Shown piece by piece: positions 1 through 7,732 of a stretch of 64,000 bases of DNA. The translations under genes were made by a program, and so were the position numbers. The stretch's first letter is position 1; every line of letters begins with the position of its first letter. Where the stretch lies: positions 62,001 through 126,000 of the forward strand of contig NZ_LIGE01000031.1 in NCBI RefSeq assembly GCF_001297015.1, read 5' to 3'. The notes beneath the pieces were generated by a model, which had not been told where the DNA came from, made no database searches, and saw nothing but the letters and a program-made list of their open reading frames with translations. The DNA comes from Pseudomonas sp. RIT-PI-r (lineage in GTDB: Bacteria; Pseudomonadota; Gammaproteobacteria; Pseudomonadales; Pseudomonadaceae).

Positions 1-1
1 C

Positions 2-928
2 ACCGGGAAAAACTTCCAGTCCTACTCGGCCCACGTCTGCGGCCTGCAACTGGTCACCGCCAATGGCGAAGTGTTGGACTGCGACAGTCAGCGTCACCCT
101 GAAGTATTCAATGCCGCACGGGTTTCCCTCGGTGCCCTCGGCGTGGCGACGAAAATCCGCCTGCAAAACCGCCCGGCCTATCGCCTGCGCGAACGCCAGT
201 GGATCGCCAAGACCGAAGAACTGCTCGAAGACCTCGACAGGAACACCCGCGAAAACCAGCACTGGGAAATGCTCGTCGTCACCCATTCCGACTACGCCTT
301 GTCCATCGCCCTAAACGAAACCGACGAACCGGCGACGCCGCCGATCCCGCCTGAAGAAGAGGGCGGCAACGAGTTCGTCACCCTGATCGAGAAGATCGAC
401 AAGTACGGCAGCGACTTCCCCGACCTGCGCCGCACGCTGCTCAACAGCTTGCGCCATCTGGCCAGTTTCGATGATCGCATCGGCGACTCGTTCGACATTT
501 ACGCCAACGTGCGCACCGTGCGTTTCAACGAGATGGAATATTCGGTGCCCGCCGAACACGGGCCGGCCTGCCTGCGCGAGATTCTCAAGCTGATCCAGGA
601 CAAGGACCTGCGCACCTGGTTTCCCATCGAGTACCGCTACGTCAAGGCTGACGATATCCCGCTGAGCATGTTCGAGGGCCGCGACAGCTGTTCGATCTCG
701 GTGCACCAGCATTACCAGATGGATCATCACAATTTCTTCGCGGCGGTCGAGCCGATTTTCTGGAAGTACAACGGCCGCCCGCACTGGGGCAAGTTGCACA
801 CGCTCAACGCGCGAACCCTGCAGCCGCTGTATCCGCGCTGGCGTGAGTTTGTCGATGTGCGACAGGCGCTCGATCCGAACGGGCGCTTTCTCAATGCGCA
901 TTTGTCGTCGATTCTGGGGGTGAGCTGA
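2..928 (+). CDS. FAD-linked D-arabinono-1,4-lactone oxidase-type enzyme, C-terminal part
   Basis: The 5' end lies outside the window; the frame is open from base 2 and gives 308 residues. The C-terminal region reads as a D-arabinono-1,4-lactone oxidase (ALO) domain: a GRPHWGK segment followed by LYPRW and a DPNGRFLN tail, the usual ending of this family (HWGK/HWAK is a typical core motif). Family members are flavin enzymes that oxidise sugar lactones or polyols with oxygen or another acceptor. The FAD-binding PP-loop half is presumably upstream of the window. The stop TGA overlaps the ATG of the next gene (TGATG), so the two are translationally coupled. The family is fairly clear; the substrate is unknown. 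Confidence 0.75.
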   Translation, partial: TGKNFQSYSAHVCGLQLVTANGEVLDCDSQRHPEVFNAARVSLGALGVATKIRLQNRPAYRLRERQWIAKTEELLEDLDRNTRENQHWEMLVVTHSDYALSIALNETDEPATPPIPPEEEGGNEFVTLIEKIDKYGSDFPDLRRTLLNSLRHLASFDDRIGDSFDIYANVRTVRFNEMEYSVPAEHGPACLREILKLIQDKDLRTWFPIEYRYVKADDIPLSMFEGRDSCSISVHQHYQMDHHNFFAAVEPIFWKYNGRPHWGKLHTLNARTLQPLYPRWREFVDVRQALDPNGRFLNAHLSSILGVS

Positions 929-2211
929 TGACGGTCAATCGACGTAATTTCCTGTTGGGTACGTTGGGCTTCGGTGTGTTGTTGGTGGGGGCTGGAGCGT
1001 GGCTGCGGCCGGGCGACCGCGGTGCGCCGTACAGCGACTATTTCCGCGCGCTGAACAAAGAATTGAAGGACAACGGGCCAATGCGCCCGGTGCTGCTCAT
1101 CGACCTGGATCGGCTCGATCACAACATCGATGTGGTGATGCAATCGGTCAAACGCGGTGGCAAGCAATTGCGTCTGGTGGAGAAGTCGCTGCCATCGCCG
1201 GGGCTGTTGAGCTACATCGCCCAACGTGCCGGGTCGCAAAAATTGATGTCGTTCCATCAGCCGTTTCTCAATCACGATGCGCAGGTGTTTCCGCAGTCCG
1301 ACATTCTGCTTGGCAAACCTTTGCCGGTGCGTTCGGCAGCGCAGTTTTATCAATCCCACAAAGGTCCGTTTGATCCCGCGAAGCAACTGCAATGGCTGCT
1401 CGACGGGCCGCAGCGTTTGCAGCAATACCTCGCGCTGGCTCAGGGGTTAGGCACAAGGATGCGCATCAACATCGAACTGGACGTCGGCCTGCATCGCGGC
1501 GGCGTCAGTGATGTGAATGTGTTGGGCCAAATGCTCACGCTGATCAGCGCCAATCCGCAGCATCTGGAGTTCGCCGGGTTCATGGGTTACGACCCGTTCG
1601 TGGGCATGGGGGTGCCGGGGATTCTCGGCTCGCCGGAAGAACTGTTCGCCAAGGTCATGGTGATTTATCAGCGTTGCGTCGATTTCACCCGGCAGCAGTT
1701 TCCGGCGTTGTGGCATGACGGCTTGTGCCTGAATACCGCTGGCAGTCCGAGTTATCGCATTCATGAAAACGAGAAACTGAGTACCGAGGTTTCCGTGGGC
1801 ACGGCGATGCTCAAGCCGACGCACTACGATTTGCCATCGCTGACCGAGCATGTGCCTGCGACCTATATCGCCACGCCCGTGTTGAAAAGCACTGGCGCGG
1901 TGAATATCCCGGCGCTGGATGACAAGTCGAAGCTGTTTTCGTGGTGGGACCAGAACCAGCGCCAGACTTTCTTCATCTATGGCGGCAACTGGATGGCCGA
2001 ATTCGAATCGCCCCAGGGTTTACAGAGCAACAGCGTCTACGGACGCAGCTCCAATCAAGAGATGGTCAATGGCTCGAATGCCGTGGGGCTGACGGTGGAA
2101 GATCAAGTCTTCCTGCGGCCGACCCAGACCGAAGCCGTGCTCCTGCAGTTCGGCGATCTGCTCGCCGTGCGCAACGGCAAAATCGTCGACACCTGGCCCG
2201 TCTACACCTGA
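928..2211 (+). CDS. DSD1-family PLP-dependent enzyme (alanine-racemase/D-threonine-aldolase fold) with twin-arginine-like leader
   Basis: A 427-residue protein. It begins with NRRNFLLG followed by a hydrophobic stretch to about residue 25, a plausible Tat or membrane-anchoring leader. After PVLLIDLDRLDHNI comes an alanine-racemase-like N-terminal barrel; the lysine in LRLVEKSLPSP (about K86) is the likely PLP Schiff-base residue. The C-terminal part, with a TGGS-like NTAGSPSY segment near residue 272, fits the D-serine dehydratase/D-threonine aldolase (DSD1) group. An exported PLP enzyme coupled to a flavin sugar-lactone oxidase is unusual. Substrate cannot be read from sequence; a periplasmic amino-acid or amino-alcohol lyase/racemase is an inference. 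Confidence 0.65.
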   Translation: MTVNRRNFLLGTLGFGVLLVGAGAWLRPGDRGAPYSDYFRALNKELKDNGPMRPVLLIDLDRLDHNIDVVMQSVKRGGKQLRLVEKSLPSPGLLSYIAQRAGSQKLMSFHQPFLNHDAQVFPQSDILLGKPLPVRSAAQFYQSHKGPFDPAKQLQWLLDGPQRLQQYLALAQGLGTRMRINIELDVGLHRGGVSDVNVLGQMLTLISANPQHLEFAGFMGYDPFVGMGVPGILGSPEELFAKVMVIYQRCVDFTRQQFPALWHDGLCLNTAGSPSYRIHENEKLSTEVSVGTAMLKPTHYDLPSLTEHVPATYIATPVLKSTGAVNIPALDDKSKLFSWWDQNQRQTFFIYGGNWMAEFESPQGLQSNSVYGRSSNQEMVNGSNAVGLTVEDQVFLRPTQTEAVLLQFGDLLAVRNGKIVDTWPVYT

Positions 2212-2233
2212 CCCAAAATCACCACCAATCCCC

Positions 2234-2322
2234 TGTAGGAGTGAGCCTGCTCGCGATAGCGTCCTGTCAGTTGATATTTATTTGGCTGACACACCGCTAT
2301 CGCGAGCAGGCTCACTCCTACA
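2234..2322. repeat. REP doublet (GAGCCTGCTCGCGA family)
   Basis: Two inverted copies of TGTAGGAGTGAGCCTGCTCGCGATAGC face each other across a short loop between the DSD1 gene and the next operon. The rest of 2212-2472 holds a weak GCCC/GGGC hairpin with four T near 2422-2439 that could end the upstream transcript. Confidence 0.9.
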
Positions 2323-2472
2323 TTGGATGTGTGTACACCCATACGCGGTAATGAAGCTTTTATGACAAAAGTTCGGTAGCACATCGCCAGTCCGGTCATG
2401 CCTATGTAACGCGCTTGAGGAGCCCAACGGGGCGCTTTTCACAAGCCGAGGCGGGACGCCGGGAGTGAGGCA

Positions 2473-3084
2473 ATGGGGACTATGGAACGCTACTCGAAAG
2501 TGGGCATGCAGGAACTCGATCAACGCCTGTCGAAGATCGTCGAAGCCGCGCGCAAGAAGCCGGTTTCGGTGTATCGCTACGGCGCGCCGTGGGTCTGGAT
2601 CGTCTCGCAGGATGACTGGCAAGGCGCCTTGAAAGAGGTGTCCAGCTACATTCCGCCGGGGCATTCGCTGGTTCTGTTGCGCCCGCAGATCGATGATCTG
2701 CTCGACGCCCACCAAAGCCTTCTGCACGACCTCAATGCCCAGCCCGGCATGCTGATCCCCGCGCAAACGGTCATGCACATTCTGCTTCTGCAACTGCTGT
2801 ATTCGGTGCCCAGCGAGCAGCAACTCTACGAACAGCTCAATTACAACTTGCTGTTCCGCTGGTTCGCAGGTCTTGGCCTGAACCAGAAAGTCTGGAGTTT
2901 CAACGCCCTCAGTCGCGACATCGCCACGCTGCTCAATGAGCCGCGCGCGGTGCTGCTCATTCAAAAAATCATCGGCGAAGTGTTCTGCGGCGCCTTGCTG
3001 CAAATGCCCGAGTTCTCGTTGAACTTCGCGCTTTTGCACACGTGGCTGGGCAAACACGCCTGCGCCTCGACAGCCAGCAATTGA
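2473..3084 (+). CDS. Phd/YefM-like antitoxin domain fused to IS5-type transposase N-terminal domain
   Basis: 203 residues in two parts. Residues about 5-50 (MERYSKVGMQELDQRLSKIV, then a VYRYGAPWVWIVSQDDW strand pair) look like the DNA-binding N-domain of Phd/YefM antitoxins. Residues about 100-170 (LYSVPSEQQLYEQLNYNLLF, then RWFAGLG and ALSRDIATLL) match the InsH/IS5 transposase N-terminal domain (DUF772). The DDE catalytic domain is absent: the frame stops where it would start, and no remnant follows. This is therefore a stand-alone protein rather than a working transposase. It is the first gene of a nine-gene operon, 56 bases before the TpsB-like gene, so a DNA-binding regulator of the operon is the simplest inference. 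ATG 2473 is chosen for GGGAG at 2461; ATG 2482 is an alternative. Confidence 0.65.
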   Translation: MGTMERYSKVGMQELDQRLSKIVEAARKKPVSVYRYGAPWVWIVSQDDWQGALKEVSSYIPPGHSLVLLRPQIDDLLDAHQSLLHDLNAQPGMLIPAQTVMHILLLQLLYSVPSEQQLYEQLNYNLLFRWFAGLGLNQKVWSFNALSRDIATLLNEPRAVLLIQKIIGEVFCGALLQMPEFSLNFALLHTWLGKHACASTASN

Positions 3085-3140
3085 CGCCATACACGCGGCG
3101 TTCGAAACGCCAACAGGTCATCGCGAATTCAGGGGGTAGT

Positions 3141-4739
3141 GTGGAACCGATTTTCAAGTCACGGCTGGCGCTGTGGGGCTGGCTGCTGGTGACGGCGGGC
3201 GCGCAGCCGGCATTGGCCGAAGAGGCTGCCGAAAACGCGGCGGCCAAGCGTCTGGTCGACGTCAACGAATACTTCGTGCGCGGCAACACTGTGCTCGATG
3301 CGCGGGCGATTGAAGAAGCGGTGTACCCGTTTCTCGGCCCGCAAAAAGCCCTCACCGATATCGAAGGCGCACGGGATGCCTTGCAGAAGGCCTATCAGCA
3401 ACGCGGCTATCAGTCCGTGTTCGTCGAGCTGCCGGAGCAAGCCGTCGCCGATGGCATCGTCTATCTGCAAGTCAGCGAAACCAAGGTCGGCCGCGTGCGT
3501 GTGGTCGGCGCCAAACACTATTCGCCGCTGGACATCCGCGACGACGTCCCGGCGCTGAAAGAAGGCGAGGTGCCGGACTTCGCCAAGGTTCAGGGCGAAC
3601 TGGCGCAGCTCAACAAAACCCCGGGCCGGCAAGTGATGCCGCTGGTGCGCGAAGGGCAGCGCCCCGGCACCATGGACGTCGATTTACAGGTCGAAGATCA
3701 GAACCCGTGGACCGCCAGCGTCGGCCTCAATAACGACTACAGCGCCGACACGGAAAAGCTGCGCACCGTCACCAGCCTCGGCTACAACAACCTCTGGCAA
3801 CTCGGCCATAGCGTCAACCTGACGTTCTTCACCGCGCCGCAGGAAACCGACAATGCCAAGGTCTGGTCCGGCTCCTACACCGCGCCGCTGACCGATCGCT
3901 GGAGTGTGCAGTTTTCCGGTTACCAGTCCGACAGCAACGTCGCCACCATCGGCGGCAGCAACGTGCTCGGCAAGGGCCACAGCTACGGTGTATCGGCGAT
4001 CTACACGCTGCCCTCCAGCGGCAACTGGTCGAACTCGCTGTCGGCCGGCATCGACTTCAAGGACTTCGACGAACGTCTGACCCTGTCCGGCGAGAGCGAC
4101 AAAGTCCCCCTGCAATACGCGCCGTTCACCTTCGCCTACAACGGCTATCGCTACAGCGAAAAGAGTCAGCTCGGCCTCGGCCTGAGCCTGGTTGCCGCGA
4201 CCCGCAGCATCTTCGGCTACGGCAGCTCCGACGAAGATTTCGACTACAAACGCTACCGCGCCAAACCGAGTTTCGCCGTGCTCAAGGGCGATACCAATTA
4301 CACCTGGACCTTCGACAGCGACTGGCAGAGCGCAAGCAAAGCCGCGTTCCAGCTCGCCTCCGGGCCGTTGGTTTCCAACGAACAATTCTCTGCCGGTGGC
4401 GCCACTTCGGTGCGCGGTTATCTGGCCGCCGAACGCACCGGCGATGACGGCGTGCTGCTCAGCCAGGAAGTGCGCACGCCGTCGCTGGCCAAGTACGCCG
4501 GCACATGGATGCAGGACTGGCGCTTCTACGCCTTCGCCGAGGGCGCGCAGTTGTATCTGCGCGACGAACTGCCGGATCAGGACGCCAATTACGCCCTGGC
4601 CAGCGTCGGCCTCGGCACCCGCGCCAGCCTGAGCAAATGGCTGTCCGGCAGCCTCGACTGGGGCTACCCGCTACTCGAAGGGCCGAACACCTCGAAACAG
4701 GAATCGCGCCTGCACTTCAACCTTCAAGCCACTTTCTAA
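3141..4739 (+). CDS. ShlB/FhaC/HecB-family (TpsB) outer-membrane transporter
   Basis: 532 residues from GTG 3141, preceded by AGGGGG at 3131; an upstream in-frame start at 3042 would overlap the previous gene and lack a signal peptide. A signal peptide ends near ALAEEA. Two POTRA-like modules (about residues 35-190: EYFVRGNTVLDARAIEEAV, QQRGYQSVFVELPEQ) precede a 16-strand-type barrel, and the VRGY...GDDG segment about residue 430 is the conserved L6-loop motif of Omp85/TpsB proteins. The C-terminus ends in F, as for BAM substrates. TpsB proteins secrete a large TpsA exoprotein, but no TpsA gene is next to it; instead it sits with ExbB/ExbD/TonB genes. The family is firm, the cargo unknown. 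Confidence 0.85.
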   Translation: MEPIFKSRLALWGWLLVTAGAQPALAEEAAENAAAKRLVDVNEYFVRGNTVLDARAIEEAVYPFLGPQKALTDIEGARDALQKAYQQRGYQSVFVELPEQAVADGIVYLQVSETKVGRVRVVGAKHYSPLDIRDDVPALKEGEVPDFAKVQGELAQLNKTPGRQVMPLVREGQRPGTMDVDLQVEDQNPWTASVGLNNDYSADTEKLRTVTSLGYNNLWQLGHSVNLTFFTAPQETDNAKVWSGSYTAPLTDRWSVQFSGYQSDSNVATIGGSNVLGKGHSYGVSAIYTLPSSGNWSNSLSAGIDFKDFDERLTLSGESDKVPLQYAPFTFAYNGYRYSEKSQLGLGLSLVAATRSIFGYGSSDEDFDYKRYRAKPSFAVLKGDTNYTWTFDSDWQSASKAAFQLASGPLVSNEQFSAGGATSVRGYLAAERTGDDGVLLSQEVRTPSLAKYAGTWMQDWRFYAFAEGAQLYLRDELPDQDANYALASVGLGTRASLSKWLSGSLDWGYPLLEGPNTSKQESRLHFNLQATF

Positions 4740-4751
4740 AGGAGCACGTTC

Positions 4752-6548
4752 ATGCAGCGCCTCATTCTTTCGTTGTTGATCTGCCTGGGCTTCGTGCTCC
4801 CGGCCACGGCTCAGGCCTGGTGGCAGGACGACTGGCACTACCGCAAACAGATTGCCGTCGACACCACGCCGCAAGGCGCGGCGATCAATCAGGCCCTTGG
4901 CCGCACCGCGCTGCTGGTGCGTCTGCACACCGGCAACTTCACCTTCGATGGGGTGAAGGAGGACGGTTCGGACCTGCGCTTTGTTGCCGCCGATGACAAA
5001 ACCGTGCTCAACCATCAGATCGAGAGTTTCGACGCGTTGATGGGCATGGCGCTGATCTGGGTCGATGTGCCGAATGTCGAGGGCGGGCAGCGCCAGGACA
5101 TCTGGATGTACTACGGCAATCAGAAGGCCCCGGCGACTGGCAACGGCCAACTGACTTTCGACCCGAATTACACCGCGCTTTATCACTTCGACGGCGCCAC
5201 CGGCGCCCCGGCCAAAGACACCACCGCCTATGGCAACACGGCGCAAAGTGCGACCGGCGCGGCGATTGACGGTGTAGTAGGGCGCGCGTTGCAGTTCAGC
5301 GGCCAGCCGTTGTTGCTGCCGGCGAGTCCTTCGTTGCAACACAACGCCGGCAGTGCATTCACTTTCAGTGCCTGGTTGCGACTGGATCAGGCCAGTGGCG
5401 AACAACTGATTCTCGCCCGTCGCGAAGGCGCCAACAGTCTGCTGATCGGTGCGAATCAAGGCGTACCGTTTGTGGAAATCGATGGCCAACGCGCCGTCGC
5501 CACCCAAGCGCTGAACCCGGGCCAATGGCAACACGTCGCGCTCACCGCTGAAGGCTCGAAAGTAACCCTGTTCATCAACGGTCGCGAAGCTGCCATGCTC
5601 GCGCAGGCGATGCCGGCCTTCAACTCGGTCATGGCCATCGGCGCCGACCTGCACGAAGGCCCGTTCCAGCCTTTTGTGGGCGCTATCGATGAATTGCGCC
5701 TGTCGAAGGTTTCACGCCCGGCAGCGCTGTTGCTGGCGGACGCGACTTCCCAAGGCGCCGAGTCGAAACTGGTCGCTTACGGCGTCGACGAAGAACAGTC
5801 CGGTTTTGGCTTCGGCAGCCTCGGCTTCCTGCTCAACGCGGTGCCAATCGACGCTTGGGTGATCATCGCCGTGCTGGTGCTGATGATGTTCCAGTCGTGG
5901 ATCATCATGCTGCGCAAAAACCGCAGCCTCAGCCGCGTGTCTGCCGCCAACGAAGACTTCCGTGTGCAGTTCGCCAAGGTCGGCACGCGTCTGGAGATGT
6001 TCGCCGACGACGCGCAACTCGCCCAGCGTTTGCAGCATTCGTCGCTGTGGCGTCTGTACTTGGTGGCGGTCAAAGAGATTCGCACCCGTCGCGAGCAGGG
6101 CGCCGATACCTCGTCGGTTTCAGCGGCGACCATCGAAGCGATCCGCTGCTCGATGGACGGCGTGCGTACCCGCGAAAACCAGCAGCTCAGCTCGAAGCTT
6201 TCGACCCTGTCCAACGCCATCGCCGGCGGCCCTTACATCGGCCTGCTCGGCACGGTGCTGGGGATCATGGTGGTGTTCCTCGGCACGGCGATGGCCGGTG
6301 ACGTGAATATCAACGCTATCGCGCCGGGTATGGCTGCTGCGTTGCTGGCCACGGCAATGGGCCTGTTCGTCGCGATTCCAGCGCTGTTTGGCTACAACCG
6401 CCTGATCACCCGCAACAAGGAAGTCAGCGCCGACATGCGCGTGTTCGTCGACGAGTTCATCACCCGCCTGGCGGAGATGCATGGCGAGAGCCAGTTCAGT
6501 GAGGCGTCGCATCGCGGCCATCACGCCAACCACTCCGTACCGGCCTGA
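4752..6548 (+). CDS. DUF2341-LamG-ExbB fusion (MotA/TolQ/ExbB proton channel with periplasmic lectin-like domain)
   Basis: 598 residues. A signal peptide (1-22, cleaved after AQA) leads to a DUF2341-like domain (about 45-126, WWQDDWHYRKQI start, DIWMYYGNQ end), then a LamG/concanavalin-A-like domain (about 143-325, YHFDG, FTFSAWLRLD, WQHVALT and DELRLSKVSRP strands). A transmembrane helix (about 368-389) opens the ExbB/TolQ core, whose second and third helices lie near 494-515 (YIGLLGTVLGIMVVF) and 525-550. With ExbB topology the DUF2341-LamG part is periplasmic. The gene starts 12 bases after the TpsB gene and is followed by exbD and tonB, giving a complete energy-transducing unit. ExbB normally has no such extension; a role in recognising glycan or the partner protein is inference. 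Confidence 0.85.
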   Translation: MQRLILSLLICLGFVLPATAQAWWQDDWHYRKQIAVDTTPQGAAINQALGRTALLVRLHTGNFTFDGVKEDGSDLRFVAADDKTVLNHQIESFDALMGMALIWVDVPNVEGGQRQDIWMYYGNQKAPATGNGQLTFDPNYTALYHFDGATGAPAKDTTAYGNTAQSATGAAIDGVVGRALQFSGQPLLLPASPSLQHNAGSAFTFSAWLRLDQASGEQLILARREGANSLLIGANQGVPFVEIDGQRAVATQALNPGQWQHVALTAEGSKVTLFINGREAAMLAQAMPAFNSVMAIGADLHEGPFQPFVGAIDELRLSKVSRPAALLLADATSQGAESKLVAYGVDEEQSGFGFGSLGFLLNAVPIDAWVIIAVLVLMMFQSWIIMLRKNRSLSRVSAANEDFRVQFAKVGTRLEMFADDAQLAQRLQHSSLWRLYLVAVKEIRTRREQGADTSSVSAATIEAIRCSMDGVRTRENQQLSSKLSTLSNAIAGGPYIGLLGTVLGIMVVFLGTAMAGDVNINAIAPGMAAALLATAMGLFVAIPALFGYNRLITRNKEVSADMRVFVDEFITRLAEMHGESQFSEASHRGHHANHSVPA

Positions 6549-6559
6549 GGAGCACTGAC

Positions 6560-6985
6560 ATGGCGTCTGTAAATGCCTCCCACGACGATGACGAAGATGC
6601 AGCGGTGGACAGCATCAACATCACCCCACTGGTCGACGTGCTGATGGTGGTGCTGGTGATGTTCATCCTCACCGCCACCGCGCAGGTCTCGGGGATCCAG
6701 ATCAATTTGCCCAAGGCCAGCGCTTCGGTGTCGCTGTCCGAGGCCAAGACCAAGGCGATTTCGGTCAACGATGGCGGCCAGGTGTTCCTCGACGCCTACC
6801 CGGTGACGCTGGCTGAACTGGAAGAACGCCTGCGCATCGAGAAGGCGCAGAGCCCGGATTTCCCGGTGATCGTGCGCGGCGACGCGACGGTGCAATACCA
6901 GAAAGTCATCGAAGTGCTGGATCTGTTGCGCCGGCTCGAACTGTCCCAGGTCGGTCTTGTGACCGGCAAACCGAGTCAGGGCTGA
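6560..6985 (+). CDS. exbD: ExbD/TolR-family proton-channel subunit
   Basis: 141 residues with one N-terminal membrane helix. The segment INITPLVDVLMVVLVMFI carries the conserved membrane aspartate (D26), matching the proton-conducting Asp of ExbD. The periplasmic domain (about 55-135) has the usual TKAISVNDGGQVFLD and IVRGDATVQYQKVIEVLDLLR features. It lies 11 bases after the ExbB fusion and 3 bases before the TonB gene, so all three are surely co-translated. It would form the proton channel with the ExbB core and energise the TonB encoded next. Confidence 0.9.
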   Translation: MASVNASHDDDEDAAVDSINITPLVDVLMVVLVMFILTATAQVSGIQINLPKASASVSLSEAKTKAISVNDGGQVFLDAYPVTLAELEERLRIEKAQSPDFPVIVRGDATVQYQKVIEVLDLLRRLELSQVGLVTGKPSQG

Positions 6986-6988
6986 GTC

Positions 6989-7693
6989 ATGACCGCACAA
7001 CTCCCGATCGAGCCGCTGCCGGTGAAAAAGCCAGCGCTGCGTTATGCGAAGTGGGGCGCCGGCTTGCTGATCGGCGCGCTCGCCGCGTGGTTTTTGTGGC
7101 AGTGGGCCAACGACATGAGCGGTATTCGTCGTGAAGCGCCGAAGGTGCCGACGATCATTCCGTTGCCGCCACCGCCACCACCGCCGCCGGAAAAACCACC
7201 GGAGCCGGAAACCCCGGTGGAAGAAAAAGTCCTCGAGCCGGAGCCAACGCCGGAGCCGGAAGAGGTCAAGCCCGAGGAAGAAGCGCCGCCATCCCCAGCG
7301 GAAGATCTGGCCAACCCGATGCAAATGGACGGCGATGCGCAATCCGGCAACGACGCCTTCAACATCGGCGCGGGCAAGGGTGGCGGCATGGCCGGTGCGG
7401 GTGGCGGACGTTTGGGCACGGGGACGTACAGCCAGTTTCTGGCGTTCACCTTCCAGCGTTTGCTGCGCGAGAACCCTGAGCTGCGCAACCTCGCGTTCTC
7501 GTTGCAGGCCGATGTCTGGTTGAGCGGCGTCGGCGAGATCACCCGGGTCGAACTGATCAAGTCCAGCGGCAACCCCGAAATCGATACCCAAGTGTTGGCG
7601 GCGCTGCGCGGTGCCCCGGCGCTCAGCGAACGGCCACCGGCCTCCATCACTTTGCCTGTGCGCCTGTCCCTGCAAGGGCGGCGTCCGGGTTAA
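6989..7693 (+). CDS. TonB-family energy transducer
   Basis: 234 residues: a short cytoplasmic N-terminus, a membrane helix (about 22-42), a long Pro/Glu-rich periplasmic spacer (about 52-105, a run of eight prolines and then PEP/EPE repeats), a Gly-rich linker (GAGKGGGMAGAGGGRLG), and a C-terminal TonB domain (about 145-234, with VWLSGVGEITRVELIKSSGNPEID). The family spans the periplasm and pulls on outer-membrane proteins. No TonB-dependent receptor is encoded nearby, so the partner may be the TpsB barrel or the porin of the same operon. Spacing of 3 bases from exbD. Confidence 0.88.
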   Translation: MTAQLPIEPLPVKKPALRYAKWGAGLLIGALAAWFLWQWANDMSGIRREAPKVPTIIPLPPPPPPPPEKPPEPETPVEEKVLEPEPTPEPEEVKPEEEAPPSPAEDLANPMQMDGDAQSGNDAFNIGAGKGGGMAGAGGGRLGTGTYSQFLAFTFQRLLRENPELRNLAFSLQADVWLSGVGEITRVELIKSSGNPEIDTQVLAALRGAPALSERPPASITLPVRLSLQGRRPG

Positions 7694-7732
7694 TTCATTT
7701 ATTTACGCTTTGGCAAAAGGAGTTGTGTGCAG

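Noticed and set aside
2473..3084. active IS5-family insertion sequence
   Set aside because: The DDE domain is missing and I see no terminal inverted repeats or target duplication around it.
4752..7693. reading the ExbB-ExbD-TonB genes as a standard iron-uptake unit
   Set aside because: No TonB-dependent receptor, siderophore gene or Fur-box-like sequence was seen; the partners are a TpsB and a porin.
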